Shown here: in pieces, positions 9,474-19,621 of the stretch | How the letters are laid out: each line of letters opens with the position of its first letter | Position numbering within the stretch: the first letter of the stretch is position 1 | Assembly (NCBI GenBank): GCA_030426385.1 | Contig: JAUHYI010000007.1 | Span: forward strand, 29,201-93,200 | Source: Phycisphaerae bacterium | GTDB lineage: Bacteria > Planctomycetota > Phycisphaerae > Phycisphaerales > Phycisphaeraceae | Reading direction: 5' to 3' | Length of the DNA: 64,000 bases | The notes under the pieces: model-generated | What the model saw: the letters and a program-made list of their open reading frames with translations, nothing else | Told to the model about the DNA's origin: nothing | Database searches by the model: none | Made by a program: the position numbers and the translations under genes

Positions 9474-10283
9474 TCACTCCACCACCAACGACCCCGGATC
9501 AAACGTCGGCTCCGGATATTGCATACGCAATCCTTTCAGTGTCCGCACCAGCACTTCGCTGATCAGCAAATTGCGGAACCATCGATTCTCTGCCGGGATC
9601 ACATACCACGGCGCATGCTTGGCATTGCAACGCGTCATCGCAATTTCATAGGCCTGTTGATAATCATCCCAACGCTCGCGCTCGATCAAATCTTCCGGAT
9701 TAAATTTCCAATGCTTGTCAGGCCGATCCAGTCGCCGTTGCAAACGCAGCTTTTGATAGTCCTTGGAAATGTGCAGGAACAACTTGATAATCGTCGTCCC
9801 CTCATCGCTTAGCATCTGCTCAAAATCATTGATATGCCGATAGCGCTTTTTCCAACGCGCTGGTGGCACCAGATTTTTCACGCGCGCAATCAGAATATCC
9901 TCATAGTGCGATCGATTATGCACACAGATATGCCCAGCCCGTGGGACGTTCTGATGGATGCGCCATAAAAAATCATGCGCCAGCTCAATCCCATTGGGGG
10001 CTTTAAAACTCACCACCTTGCAGCCCTGTGGATTCACCGGCCCAAACACCGAACGAATCGTCGAATCCTTCCCCCCCGCATCCATTGCCTGCAACAGCAC
10101 CAACACGGAATGCTTGCCCTCGGCGTACAGCAATTTCTGCAAGCGCGTCATGTCATCGTGCAGTTCGATCAAGCGCGCTTTCGCTTCACGCTTCACCACA
10201 CCACCCTCATCCGCCGGGTCAAACCGCGACAGACGCACTTTCTTACCAGGCTCAATCCGATAGTTCTTGATATCCACAAGCAT
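9474..10283 (-). CDS. ppk2: Polyphosphate kinase 2 family protein
   Basis: 269 residues, the length of single-domain PPK2. The Walker A motif is AMDAGGKDST (66-75) and the second conserved block is HNRSHYEDIL near 131, followed by the Arg-rich lid region (RRLDRPDKHWKF). PPK2 enzymes move phosphate between polyphosphate and nucleoside mono- or diphosphates. The start is the ATG opening MLVDIKNYRI; six upstream residues are open but dispensable. Its position beside the Trk genes may be physiological, since polyphosphate needs K+ or Mg2+ as counter-ion, but that is speculation. Confidence 0.93.
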   Translation of the reverse strand: MLVDIKNYRIEPGKKVRLSRFDPADEGGVVKREAKARLIELHDDMTRLQKLLYAEGKHSVLVLLQAMDAGGKDSTIRSVFGPVNPQGCKVVSFKAPNGIELAHDFLWRIHQNVPRAGHICVHNRSHYEDILIARVKNLVPPARWKKRYRHINDFEQMLSDEGTTIIKLFLHISKDYQKLRLQRRLDRPDKHWKFNPEDLIERERWDDYQQAYEIAMTRCNAKHAPWYVIPAENRWFRNLLISEVLVRTLKGLRMQYPEPTFDPGSLVVE

Positions 10284-10699
10284 GGCCGAATTGTAACCCA
10301 ATGCCCCACCCCGTGACGACCGACCATGTTTTCCCCATCATTCTTGACCCGCCTCGCAATATCACCGCTCTGATCCCATCACTAATACCCGTCCCGCTAA
10401 AAACTCACGTGGTCTAAATTTTTCTCCTGACGCAGACGCCCGGCATTCACCGGGAGCTCGCATGAATCTAAACGCAAGTATTTCGCGTAATCCATATAAC
10501 CACCCCCAACCACGCCACATGCCCCCCCCCCAACTTCCCCCTGCTCCACCGGCTCCCTCTGCTCCCTCTGCTCTCCCACATTCCTTTCCCCAGTTCCCCT
10601 CCCAACCACCATGAAATGAACATTCAGTTTTTCCACAACAATTCGCCGATACCACCCTAAGCCACCTAAAAACTCAACACGTTTTTTTAGCCTTCACCC
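10284..10699. other. Intergenic gap with palindrome and C-rich tract
   Basis: No gene. It holds the CCCGGCATTCACCGGG palindrome at 10439-10454, preceded by an AAAACTCACGTGGTCTAAAT stretch that recurs before the copies at 24063 and 63981, and a C-rich satellite at about 10517-10612 with ten consecutive C and CTCCCTCTG repeats. Confidence 0.7.
10439..10454. repeat. CCCGGTATTCACCGGG-type palindrome, copy 1
   Basis: Perfect arms around an ATTCA centre. Copies 2 and 3 are at 24063-24082 and 63981-64000, and all three are preceded by related sequence. Confidence 0.7.
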
Positions 10700-12778
10700 A
10701 TGACCAATACCCCTGACCCCCACCACACCATAAACCAATCCTCGGACGCTTCGCCCGTATCGCAGTCACCGGCGGACTTGTTCGCTCAGGCTGCGGATCA
10801 TTTCATGCGCGACGACATGCTCGCGGCTCAATCGCTTTGCCAGAATCTCATCAATGCCGACGACAATCACGCCGACGCATGGCATCTGCTCGGCCTCATC
10901 GATCAACGCACCGGCAATCCCGATCAGGCCCGCACCATGTTCGATCGCGCCATCGCCATCGACCACCACAACCCCAACTACCGCCTCAGCGCTGCCATTC
11001 TTCTCAAGTCTCTGGGCCAACTCGAACAGGCTGCCGACGCCTATCAACAACTTCTCGAACTCCATCACGACCACGCCGCCGCATGGTCCAATCTTGCCAA
11101 CGCCTACATCGATCTCAAACGCTATGACCAGGCCATCCGCGCCGCACACACCGCCATCCGCATCGATCCCAACCTTGCACCAGCGCATCACAATCTCGGC
11201 CGAGCCTACCGACTCACCCATCAACTTCCCGACGCGATCCACGCCTACCACCGCGCCACGCAATTACAACCGGCCAACCCCACCGCCTGGCTAGGCCTCG
11301 GTATCGCGCTTCGTTTCAACGACCAATACGACGACGCTTACAACGCGCTCGAACATGCTGTCGCACTCGACCCCAACCTTCCCGATGCATGGCACGAGCT
11401 GGGCAAACTCCAACGCGATCTGGGCGAAACCGATGCATCACTACAATCCTTCACCCGCGTGGCAAACCTTGATCCCTGCGACGATCTGGTGCGCGATATT
11501 GCCGTCACGCTCAACTACACCCCTTCGGCTGATCTTCACGAAACCTTCGAACACCACCAACGCTGGGCCCAGCGCATCGAATCCCATGCATTGAAAATCC
11601 CCAGCAACATCACACCACACAATCTTGCTCCCCCCCCCCACACGCCCCACGCCCCCCACCCCCCCCGCGCCCTCCGCATTGGCTACGCTTCGCCCGATTT
11701 CCGACAACACGCCTGCGCGTCATTCATCGAACCCTTGCTCACCGATTACGATCGCACTCGGTTTGAAATTTTTTGTTACGCCGACGTCAGCAATGCCGAC
11801 ATCGACGCCATCACAAAACGCTTGCAATCTCACGTCCCCAATTGGCGCAACACCCACGGCATGACCGACGATCAATTCGCCCAACAGATCGACGATGATC
11901 GCATTGACATCCTCATCGATCTGGCCGGTCACACGGCAGACAATCGCCTCACCGCGTTCGCGCGCCGACTCGCGCCCATCCAGGCGACCTATCTCGGCTA
12001 CCCCAATACCACCGCCCTCAAAAACATCGACTACCGCATCACCGATCCATATGCCGACCCCATCGACTTGCCCACACTCGGCACCGAAACTCTCTTGCGC
12101 ATCGACGGCGGCTTGTCATGTTACCGCCCATCCACCAGCGCACCCGAACCCAATCCGTTGCCCGCTTTGCAAAATCATTTCATCACATTCGGCTCACTGG
12201 CCAACCCCGCCAAAATCAACCAACCCCTCCTCGCTCTCTGGTGCCAAACCCTTAACGCCATCCCCGACTCTCGTTTGCTTTTGATCCGACAAACTCTTTG
12301 CAACCGCGTCAAAAAGCGCATCACCGATGCCTTGCAACAATTCGGCCTCACCCCTGATCGCTTCACCATCCAATCCCAGCACGACACCCCCACGACACCG
12401 ATCGCGTCCTACCATCACTTCGATATCGCGCTCGACACGTTCCCCTACGCCGGCCACACCACCACCTGCGAATCGCTATGGATGGGCGTCCCCACCATCA
12501 CCCTCGTCGGCGATTGCTACGCCGCACGCATGGGCGCCAGCGTTCTCACCCAGGCTGGCTTCCCGGATTGGATCGCATCCACGCCGGAACAGTTCATCGC
12601 TATCGCGGTCCAACTCGCCGCTCCGTCCCGCCGTGACCAATTGGCCAACCTCCGCCAATCCATGCGCCACACCATCGCCGCATCTTCGCTATGCAACACC
12701 GCGCAGCGCGTCCCTCTAATCGAACGCGCCTACATCCAGATGTGGCAAAACTATCAGTGCAAAAACATCACGCGATAA
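10700..12778 (+). CDS. TPR protein with O-GlcNAc transferase-like domain
   Basis: 692 residues. The first half is about seven tetratricopeptide repeats (residues 25-270; DAWHLLG, AAWSNLANAYIDLKRYDQA, APAHHNLGRAYR). The second half, from RIGYASPDFRQHA near 330, matches the SPINDLY/OGT glycosyltransferase group (GT41): YLGYPNTT, FGSLANPAKI, and ALDTFPYAGHTTTCESLWMG near the UDP-sugar site. Such proteins glycosylate Ser/Thr of other proteins or build surface glycans. The linker between halves is APPPHTPHAPHPP, encoded by a C-rich satellite tract at 11629-11671. No signal peptide is seen. Confidence 0.9.
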   Translation: MTNTPDPHHTINQSSDASPVSQSPADLFAQAADHFMRDDMLAAQSLCQNLINADDNHADAWHLLGLIDQRTGNPDQARTMFDRAIAIDHHNPNYRLSAAILLKSLGQLEQAADAYQQLLELHHDHAAAWSNLANAYIDLKRYDQAIRAAHTAIRIDPNLAPAHHNLGRAYRLTHQLPDAIHAYHRATQLQPANPTAWLGLGIALRFNDQYDDAYNALEHAVALDPNLPDAWHELGKLQRDLGETDASLQSFTRVANLDPCDDLVRDIAVTLNYTPSADLHETFEHHQRWAQRIESHALKIPSNITPHNLAPPPHTPHAPHPPRALRIGYASPDFRQHACASFIEPLLTDYDRTRFEIFCYADVSNADIDAITKRLQSHVPNWRNTHGMTDDQFAQQIDDDRIDILIDLAGHTADNRLTAFARRLAPIQATYLGYPNTTALKNIDYRITDPYADPIDLPTLGTETLLRIDGGLSCYRPSTSAPEPNPLPALQNHFITFGSLANPAKINQPLLALWCQTLNAIPDSRLLLIRQTLCNRVKKRITDALQQFGLTPDRFTIQSQHDTPTTPIASYHHFDIALDTFPYAGHTTTCESLWMGVPTITLVGDCYAARMGASVLTQAGFPDWIASTPEQFIAIAVQLAAPSRRDQLANLRQSMRHTIAASSLCNTAQRVPLIERAYIQMWQNYQCKNITR

Positions 12779-12858
12779 ACGTGTTGTTCGCCATGCCCCG
12801 TTTTAAAAATCCGAATTTCGAAATTCGAAATTAGAAATTGAAATCCAACTTCGCCCGC

Positions 12859-13548
12859 TTACTCAATCTCAGGCCGAAGCGCGATCGTCGGCCCGGGCAC
12901 AATCCCATACCCACGCAATCGCTCGGCCACCTTGCGATCTCGCGGGGCGACCCACAACGCACGACGCAAGGACAGAATCGCTTCATCCTCATCGCCCATG
13001 CTCTCGTAAAAATCGGCGGCAGCGGTGTGTGGCAATGGATCGCCTACCTCGGCAAATTCATACGCTTTTCGCAAAGCCAATCGCGCATTATCCACATCGC
13101 CTACCTTGCCCAGATACCACGCCTGCCGTACATAGTCATACGTCGTCTTGTATTCTTCGGCTGCTCGCTTCAACAACGAAAACAACGTCGCTTGTTCGTC
13201 TTGCCGATAGATCGCTTCGGCTAAACGATCTAAAATATCGCTCGTCTCCGCATGACGATCACGCAAACTCCACGCTCGCTCCAGGTGACCCTCCGCTTCG
13301 ACCAATCGTCCCTGCTCCATCACCAAACCGCCCAGCATGTACTGCGCTTCCCAGTCCGTCGGGTCTTGTTTAATGGCCTGCACCAGATATTTTTCCGCGG
13401 AAACCTGATCTCCGTGAAACGACGACACATGCGCTTTGTCACGCAAGGCGTAGTTCGGCGTCGCACACCCCACAGTCACGCAAACCACCAACGACAAAAT
13501 CACCAGCAAACCAGATCGCAAAGCATCATGCATGCGTACATTCCTCAT
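12859..13548 (-). CDS. TPR-repeat lipoprotein
   Basis: About 230 residues. The N-terminus is a lipoprotein signal: Arg-containing start, LLVILSLVVCVTVGC lipobox. The mature part is four or five TPR units (AEKYLVQAIKQDPTDWEAQYMLGG; VEAEGHLERAW; DEAILSLRRALWVAPRD). The start is placed at the ATG opening MRNVRMHDAL; an ATG at 13533 is equally possible, and the longer open frame upstream lacks signal character. It is likely an envelope scaffold protein; the partner is unknown. It converges with the OGT-like gene, with an AATTTCGAAATTCGAAATT palindrome in the gap (near 12813-12832). Confidence 0.8.
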   Translation of the reverse strand: MRNVRMHDALRSGLLVILSLVVCVTVGCATPNYALRDKAHVSSFHGDQVSAEKYLVQAIKQDPTDWEAQYMLGGLVMEQGRLVEAEGHLERAWSLRDRHAETSDILDRLAEAIYRQDEQATLFSLLKRAAEEYKTTYDYVRQAWYLGKVGDVDNARLALRKAYEFAEVGDPLPHTAAADFYESMGDEDEAILSLRRALWVAPRDRKVAERLRGYGIVPGPTIALRPEIE

Positions 13549-13875
13549 CGTAAAAACAGAACCGAACCAAACATTACCAATGCCAACACCCCACTGTAAC
13601 CGACGACGCGACCGAATAACCGTATAACCGAGTTTGCTCAAGTGTTCAGTCGCACAAGCGCACTCGGATACAATCAGAACAGTCGCGACCCGCCACTCCA
13701 CTCTATTATATACCACAACCCAACAAACGCCCCCGCCCCCCCCACATTACCCCCGCATTACCCTTGCGTTACCTCCGCATTACCTTGTGCATTACTCCTG
13801 CATTTCGTCATCCACTTTTTCACGCACTTTCTCACGCACAGATTCCACTCTCTGGTCTCCGAGATTCAAGCCCTC
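13549..13875. other. Gap with 11-bp C-rich satellite
   Basis: No gene. From about 13727 to 13815 a degenerate tandem array with unit GCATTACCCCC (period 11, once 12) lies before the LigD-type gene. The array starts C-rich and decays towards GCATTTCGTC. Confidence 0.7.
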
Positions 13876-14388
13876 ATGACTGCGACAGGCCCCACACCAA
13901 TCCCGACGCTGCCCACCGTCATCCTTCACCACCACGACGGGCCATTCCCCGATCACTACGACTGGCTGCTCACTGATCCCACTCGGACGGACGGCTACCT
14001 CTGGACCGCCCGTGTTGCCATCCCCCCCGACCAGTGGCTGGAACAATCGCATTTCATCATCGAACCCATCAGCCACCACCGCCCACACTATCTCACCTAC
14101 CAAGGCCCACTCTCCGATCGCCGAGGCCAGGTCACCCGCATCGCCCACGGCTCGTTCACCCCCGAAATCTGGCAACCCCACGACATCTCACCCATCATCC
14201 AGATCACCCTCCATATCCCCAACTCACCCCTGAACCAAACCCGATTCCTCCTCGCCCCCCCACCCCCCCCACCCCCCCAGCACCCCCCGCATCCCCTGCA
14301 CCCCCCGCACGCAATCACGCCCCAACCAGAACCGTCTACACACCCCAACACCCCTCCAAACTGGCTGGCTACCCCCATTCATCAATAA
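13876..14388 (+). CDS. Stand-alone LigD-type 3'-phosphoesterase domain protein
   Basis: 170 residues. Residues 14-115 match the small planctomycete version of the DNA ligase D N-terminal (phosphoesterase) domain: HHHDGPFPDHYDWLL, then LWTARV, HHRPHYLTYQGPLSDRRGQVTRI. In LigD this domain trims 3'-phosphates during end joining; here it is free-standing, so a nucleic-acid repair role is an inference. The start is the ATG opening MTATGPTP; the frame is open upstream but is satellite sequence. The last 50 residues are a Pro-rich tail (PPPPPPPQHPPHPLHPPH) translated from a C-rich tract at 14250-14310. Confidence 0.75.
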   Translation: MTATGPTPIPTLPTVILHHHDGPFPDHYDWLLTDPTRTDGYLWTARVAIPPDQWLEQSHFIIEPISHHRPHYLTYQGPLSDRRGQVTRIAHGSFTPEIWQPHDISPIIQITLHIPNSPLNQTRFLLAPPPPPPPQHPPHPLHPPHAITPQPEPSTHPNTPPNWLATPIHQ

Positions 14389-14462
14389 CCCCCTCCAACA
14401 CCGCTCGCACACACTGCCCAATATTCAATATCCCACAAACTTCCTCAAATACCTTACCCAGA

Positions 14463-14513
14463 CCCCCCATCCCCCCCCCACACCTCCCCCCACTTCCCCC
14501 CACCCCCCCCAAA
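14463..14513. repeat. C-rich tract before lacI-type promoter
   Basis: Runs of eight to ten C with CACCTCCCCCCACTTCCCCC. It ends only 27 bp before the -35 box of the lacI-type promoter. Confidence 0.65.
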
Positions 14514-14539
14514 CCGCGATGAAATATTTCATTTTATCG

Positions 14540-14567
14540 TTGACAATTTCATAATCGGTGGTACTAT
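14540..14567 (+). promoter_or_regulatory. Promoter of LacI-type regulator gene
   Basis: TTGACA at 14540-14545, 16-bp spacer, TACTAT at 14562-14567, in a locally AT-rich stretch. It gives a leader of roughly 180 nt before the ATG at 14759. The repeats GATGAAAT and TTTCATAATC around the boxes could be an operator, but no clear palindrome was found. Confidence 0.6.
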
Positions 14568-14758
14568 TAACATAACGCAGCACCCCCCTCGCCCAGCAAC
14601 CCCGTTGCAATTGCAAAGTTACATGTGCTGCCTGACTCGTATTTGCTTCGTATTCGGCTTTTATTTTCGTATTTCAGTTTCTGCTTCTATTTGGTTCCCT
14701 TTTCGCTTTGCCCATACGTATCCGTCTCGTGCTGTCCCAAACTGCTGTCGTCCACGTT

Positions 14759-15784
14759 ATGCCCCAGCAATCCCCGCCCAGCTCGATTTCCATTGCCGAC
14801 GTCGCCAGGCACGCCAAGCTATCCATTGGCACCGTTTCGCGGGTCATCAATCGCCATCCCTCCGTCTCCGGTGACATGCGCCGACGGGTCATGCACAGCA
14901 GCCGCACGCTTGGATTCGTTCCCAAAATCGCCCAGCGCTGCGTGGCCGTCATCACCGGCAGGCATAGCCCGGCCATGCCGTTCGGCTATGTCAGCCTCCT
15001 CACCTCCATGGTTTCGCGCATGCTCGCGGCTCATCGCATCATGATCGAACTGATCGATGTCGAGGATCTCGCTCGCGCCTATGAAACTCATCTCGACGGC
15101 ATCATCGGCATTGTGTTTGATGATCGCCTCCACGAATTGCGGGCCATCCCCAACGTCCCCATCTACACCATCAACAAACCCCTTGCCCACGAGGGCATCC
15201 ACAGCGTCTATGCCGACCACTATCAACAGGGTTTGCTCGCCACCGAACATCTCATCGAGCATGGCCATCGCGACATTGCCTTCCTCGCCATCGAACCCAA
15301 CGAATGGGGAAGTGCCGAACGCCGTCGTGGCTATGAAGCAGCCTTGCGTCGCCATCGCATTGAGATCATTCCTTCGCGCATTCAATACACACTTGATTTG
15401 CCGCTGTACGACACGCTCGCACGTTGGTCCCAACGTGAGGTCACCGCGTTATTGAATTTCAGTGAAGACGCCAGCCTGGAAGTTCTGCATATTCTCAGCA
15501 ACGTCCTGGGCCTCACCATCGGCCGTGACATTTCAACCATTACGCTCGAAGACTTACCCATCTATCAATATCTGTCACCGCCACAAACCGTCGTCAAACA
15601 ACCGCTTGAAGCCATGGCCCAACTCGTCGTCAAATCACTGGTCGACAACATGACCAATCCGATCGATGACACCGCCAACCAGGTGATGGATCATTGCGTG
15701 ACCACTGAACTGGTCGAGCGCGACTCGGTGGCCATGCACACTCAGTTAATCGAAAACCCACGATTCGTATCGCGTATTTCATGA
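14759..15784 (+). CDS. LacI-family transcriptional regulator
   Basis: 341 residues. The N-terminal HTH is intact (ISIADVARHAKLSIGTVSRV, then INRHPSVSG) and the periplasmic-binding-like sensor follows (GIIGIVFDD; HSVYADHYQQGLLATEHLIEHGHRDIAFL; SAERRRGYEAAL). The C-terminal part is less typical, with few effector-binding residues visible. The start is the ATG opening MPQQSPPSS, just before the HTH. It sits at the head of a co-oriented set of secreted proteins ending in a GH99-like enzyme, so it probably controls that set in response to a sugar. Confidence 0.9.
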   Translation: MPQQSPPSSISIADVARHAKLSIGTVSRVINRHPSVSGDMRRRVMHSSRTLGFVPKIAQRCVAVITGRHSPAMPFGYVSLLTSMVSRMLAAHRIMIELIDVEDLARAYETHLDGIIGIVFDDRLHELRAIPNVPIYTINKPLAHEGIHSVYADHYQQGLLATEHLIEHGHRDIAFLAIEPNEWGSAERRRGYEAALRRHRIEIIPSRIQYTLDLPLYDTLARWSQREVTALLNFSEDASLEVLHILSNVLGLTIGRDISTITLEDLPIYQYLSPPQTVVKQPLEAMAQLVVKSLVDNMTNPIDDTANQVMDHCVTTELVERDSVAMHTQLIENPRFVSRIS

Positions 15785-15876
15785 CCCCTACCACTATGCA
15801 CCCTACCATCACCACCCATAACCGCCCAGTGTCTCCTAGTGTTCCAACAATATGTTCCCCTCACACGAGGTACGCC

Positions 15877-16503
15877 ATGATGTTCCGAAAGTACCCATTA
15901 GCCACACCCACGCTCGCCTCACTGGCTGTCATTCTGTCGCTGGCGTTTTCATTGTCATTCATTTCACACAGCAAGGCTGACACGACCGACGATAACAACG
16001 ATACTGCCGACACCACCACAACCCCCAACGACCCGGCCACCGTTCACGACGATGGCACCACTCTCAAATATTTCGCCAAGCCGTTCGGTCCCGCTAAAAT
16101 TGAACTCGCATCGGCTGGCGCATCACGGCTCACCCGCACCGCGATACGTCAAGACGCTGGCGTCGACTGGATGCTACCCCAGCAAAAACATCTGCCGCTC
16201 AACGCCCAACACGACACCATCCGCATCAATCCCCGCGGGCCAGTCGACGGCGGATACCTTGTCGTTTCCCTTGTCGTTTTCGACAAAAACAACTATTTCC
16301 TCGGCGAAATCCGCTGCGTCGAAGACACCCAGACCACCGACCTCATCACCATTCCCAGTGTCAGCAAACTCGCCCAACAAAACGGCTTTGACGCCACACG
16401 CTTTTATCACATTCGCTTGCGTATCAACCCCGTCGATCTGCTCAATGCCGCGTTTGAATTCGACGACATCATCGTCGGCCCCAATGTCAAAAAAGCACAC
16501 TGA
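15877..16503 (+). CDS. Secreted protein, relative of the downstream PEP-CTERM protein
   Basis: 208 residues with a signal peptide (LASLAVILSLAFSLSFISHSKA). The start is one of the paired ATGs (MMFRKYP), preceded by CGAGG. The mature part begins with an Asp/Thr-rich linker and then aligns with the next gene: YFAKPFG versus YFSAPFG, then a block with DTIRINP versus DSIVTITP, VVFDKNNYFLGE versus IYFDVSDAYIGQ, and FEFDDI versus FTFDSI. It lacks a PEP-CTERM tail, so it is probably released or periplasmic. No named family recognised; a beta-sandwich, possibly carbohydrate-binding, is a guess. Confidence 0.75.
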   Translation: MMFRKYPLATPTLASLAVILSLAFSLSFISHSKADTTDDNNDTADTTTTPNDPATVHDDGTTLKYFAKPFGPAKIELASAGASRLTRTAIRQDAGVDWMLPQQKHLPLNAQHDTIRINPRGPVDGGYLVVSLVVFDKNNYFLGEIRCVEDTQTTDLITIPSVSKLAQQNGFDATRFYHIRLRINPVDLLNAAFEFDDIIVGPNVKKAH

Positions 16504-16682
16504 CAAAACACATGCGACAAACAGACGCCACACAGACAAATAGTTTCACAAAATAGTTTCGCAACAAACATAACCGCAAAACCAAACTCAATAACTAAAC
16601 CACTGTCTCGTTTTATAAATTTTCACCAGCCTACAATTTTATGTGTACTCAATTTATCAATCGTATTTTAGGAGGATTGATC

Positions 16683-17264
16683 ATGCGCCCATTACGCTTT
16701 ACCCCGCTCGTGGCGACAGTTGCTTTCGCTTTCATGTTCATCACGATCACCGCCAGCACAACGGCCCACGCGGCTTTCGTCGATCCGATGGACAACACGG
16801 ATTATTTCAGTGCGCCCTTCGGCGACGCATCCGTCACGCCCAACGGCAGCACTGTCACGTTATCAAAAACAGATGGCTTCGAAATCGATTCGGGGGTTAT
16901 CTGGAGCGACCTCGCCGCTGGAAAAATCCCGCTCGTGGACAGTATTGTCACCATCACGCCGTACGAACCTGCCGACAATGATTACATCAACATCCAGGCC
17001 ATTTATTTTGATGTTTCGGACGCCTACATCGGCCAGTCATTGGTCTTGCCCGACACCAATCAGGAAACGCCAATCCTGTTCGATGTCGCACCCACTGCGC
17101 CCGTAACCGCAGCATCGTATGTCCTGCAAATTCGCATCCTGCCCTACAGCGCGACCGAAGCGGAATTCACATTCGACAGCATCGCCACCTCGGCCATTCC
17201 CGAACCGGCCAGCTTCACACTAGCGGCCCTGGGCGGTCTCTTATTGCTCAAGCGACGCCGATGA
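16683..17264 (+). CDS. PEP-CTERM anchored surface protein
   Basis: 193 residues. A GGAGG site precedes the ATG at 16683. Signal peptide at 1-34 (ATVAFAFMFITITASTTAHA) and a C-terminal PEP-CTERM signal: IPEPASF, hydrophobic stretch LAALGGLLLL, then KRRR. Such proteins are processed by an exosortase and leave the cell surface modified; no exosortase gene is in this window. The body is related to the preceding secreted protein, so the pair may be an anchored and a free form of one module. Confidence 0.88.
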   Translation: MRPLRFTPLVATVAFAFMFITITASTTAHAAFVDPMDNTDYFSAPFGDASVTPNGSTVTLSKTDGFEIDSGVIWSDLAAGKIPLVDSIVTITPYEPADNDYINIQAIYFDVSDAYIGQSLVLPDTNQETPILFDVAPTAPVTAASYVLQIRILPYSATEAEFTFDSIATSAIPEPASFTLAALGGLLLLKRRR

Positions 17265-17345
17265 TTGATCAGTAACACCGATCGTTAACGTCAGCAATCA
17301 CGCTGTTTTTCCCGCTTTCCCATGACATGCAAGGCCCAGACAAAC

Positions 17346-18188
17346 ATGCGTAAACTTCACATCCCCACCACAGTATTTCATGCACACCATTCGCCTCGCT
17401 CGTGGCCCCAACACGAACGTGGTATTGGTGTGCGCCTTCAAACCGATACACACACACGCCACGGTTTCACGCTCATCGAACTGCTCGTGGTCATTTCCAT
17501 CATCGCCTTGCTCATCAGCCTACTCTTGCCCGCGCTAGGATCGGCTCGTGCTGCCGCAAGGCAATCCGTCTGCGGTTCAAACGTTCGCCAAATGATGATC
17601 GCTCACATCGCTTACGCGGTCGACAGCAACAACACACTCGTTTCCAAAACCAGTGCCCCGCCTTCTTCCTTCAGCTACAACGACTGGGCTGGCATCCTCG
17701 CGTTCCTCGACTACACCGAGTCCAGCGAACTGTACACCTGTCCCGACGACAACATCGAACGCAACACCGCAGCACCATTCAACACCTACACCCCACGCAG
17801 CTACGGCATCAACGACATGCGTTTCAACACCACATACCTGCGTGCTAACAACTACCGTTTCCCCTGGCCTGAATACACCGACCTCAACACGCCCGTGACC
17901 AACGATCGCATTGCTCGCTTCGATGAAATTCCCAACCATGTTTTCATCCTCGGCGAAAATTATCAATACGTGGCTACCGTCGGCGGGCCACTCAATCAGG
18001 CCTACGTCGGCGTCCCCGAATGGGAATCCATGTTCTTCGCTCCCGCAGAACAACACCGCGTTGCAGGTGGCAACTACGGCTTCGCAGATGGACACACCCA
18101 GTTCATCAAGGCAGACATCGTCAGCGAATACAGTGCTGACACGCCCTACGGCAACAATCCCAACGATCATTGGAAATGGCAACAATGA
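17346..18188 (+). CDS. Type II pseudopilin-like protein
   Basis: 280 residues. The prepilin cleavage and transmembrane segment is [20 protein letters not shown] followed by [15 protein letters not shown], starting near residue 39. The C-terminus carries FADGHTQFI, the usual ending of the large planctomycete pseudopilin group. The start is uncertain because the stretch before the cleavage site is long; ATG at 17346 was taken (an ATG at 17322 is also in frame). Its stop overlaps the start of the next gene (ATGA), so both are probably co-translated. It would serve a type II secretion-like fibre that may help export the enzymes here. Confidence 0.9.
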   Translation: MRKLHIPTTVFHAHHSPRSWPQHERGIGVRLQTDTHTRHGFTLIELLVVISIIALLISLLLPALGSARAAARQSVCGSNVRQMMIAHIAYAVDSNNTLVSKTSAPPSSFSYNDWAGILAFLDYTESSELYTCPDDNIERNTAAPFNTYTPRSYGINDMRFNTTYLRANNYRFPWPEYTDLNTPVTNDRIARFDEIPNHVFILGENYQYVATVGGPLNQAYVGVPEWESMFFAPAEQHRVAGGNYGFADGHTQFIKADIVSEYSADTPYGNNPNDHWKWQQ

Positions 18189-19540
18189 CCACACCCCCAC
18201 ACATTCCCCACCACTCTTCCCCTCTTTATTCCTCACGCACTTATCCTCGCACTTTTGCTCTTACATCCTTTGCCTTATCAGGCTCTTTTACGACGTCACC
18301 TTTTTCCCGGTACCACGCGTTGATTCCATTCATCATTGCATTCGCCATGGTTATGACGGGCTGTGCGCAGCCGCACGAAAAAACCAAGAATTCCCCGAAT
18401 AAAACGGTCCAAACGGAAACCTTCGATACGCCTTGGAACATTGCCGGACCGCAACCTCACCTCGTCGCGCACTACATGCCATGGTTTGAAATTCACCCCG
18501 TGGGCGAGCCTGACAATCGCACCTGGAAACATTGGCGCTGGGATGGCGCTGGCACGAAACACGATCCCGAAAACATTATCCACAACGGGCAGCGTGACAT
18601 CGCCACCGTCACCTATCCGCTCATCGGACCTTACAACAGCCATGACCCCGACGTGGTCCGTTACCATTTTCAAACCGCACGCAACGCGGGCATCACCGCC
18701 ATGGTGGTGATCTGGTACGGACCGCCCACCGATTCCCCATCGCCTGCGAACAACAACGCACACGAACCCCACGACATCATGTTCATGCTGTTGGATCAAG
18801 CTCAACAAACCGACATGCGTCTTGCCATCTGTTACGAGGAAAAACTCAACTGGCCGCCCTATCGTCATCCTGAATCGCGCGAACAAATCGTCCAGTCTGC
18901 CACCGATGATCTGACCTATCTCATCAAGCATTACGCCAGCCATCCCGCCTACCTGCGTCGCGAAGGCAAACCCGCTATTTTCCAATTCAACTATTGGGGA
19001 CAAGACACGCACGGCCCACGCACCTTGTTACGTCCCGAGTGGCAACAGATCATCGAAGCGTTACCCGAGCGACCATTCATCTGTCGGCAAAATCTTGATC
19101 GTCCTGAATTGTATCCACCCCTTGACGCGGCTTACATGTGGATCAAACCGGACCCGGCATGGGTTAACGATTTCAATCACTTCAAATCCATCGCCAACCG
19201 TTTGCAAGCAGAAAACAAACTCACTTTCCTCATGCCATTTATTGCCCCCGGTTTTGATGACACCGGCGTCAATGGCTGGGGTGGTGGCCCACGTCAAATC
19301 ATGAGTAGTGGTCTGGCATTTCTCGAACACACCATGGCCCAGGCCCAAACCGTCGACAGTGAACTCATCCAGATCGCCACATGGAATGATTGGCAAGAAG
19401 GCACCGCGATCGAACCGAGCGTTGAAAATGGTTACGACTATCTCAACGCCATCGAAACATGGTACGGCCAACTCACCGGCCGATCCGTTGATCTCGACGA
19501 CAACGAATCACCCTATAAAACCCTGCAAAACAGCAATTAA
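18185..19540 (+). CDS. GH99-like lipoprotein (putative endo-mannosidase-type)
   Basis: About 451 residues. The ATG overlaps the TGA of the pseudopilin gene (ATGA). The N-terminus is long before the lipobox: [12 protein letters not shown] near residue 60, so a later start is possible. The mature protein matches the GH99/GH71-like TIM-barrel group: [10 protein letters not shown] at its start, [29 protein letters not shown], and the [14 protein letters not shown] ending with the family Trp-Asn-Glu region. GH99 enzymes cleave alpha-mannosides; the exact substrate here is unknown. It lies downstream of the LacI-type regulator and secreted partners. Confidence 0.85.
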   Translation: MTTPPHIPHHSSPLYSSRTYPRTFALTSFALSGSFTTSPFSRYHALIPFIIAFAMVMTGCAQPHEKTKNSPNKTVQTETFDTPWNIAGPQPHLVAHYMPWFEIHPVGEPDNRTWKHWRWDGAGTKHDPENIIHNGQRDIATVTYPLIGPYNSHDPDVVRYHFQTARNAGITAMVVIWYGPPTDSPSPANNNAHEPHDIMFMLLDQAQQTDMRLAICYEEKLNWPPYRHPESREQIVQSATDDLTYLIKHYASHPAYLRREGKPAIFQFNYWGQDTHGPRTLLRPEWQQIIEALPERPFICRQNLDRPELYPPLDAAYMWIKPDPAWVNDFNHFKSIANRLQAENKLTFLMPFIAPGFDDTGVNGWGGGPRQIMSSGLAFLEHTMAQAQTVDSELIQIATWNDWQEGTAIEPSVENGYDYLNAIETWYGQLTGRSVDLDDNESPYKTLQNSN

Positions 19541-19621
19541 TTATCCCACCCATAAACGCCCCCCCACACACACCACGAATCGTAGGCCGTTGCCGCAACC
19601 AGTTTTCACCACGAACTCCGC

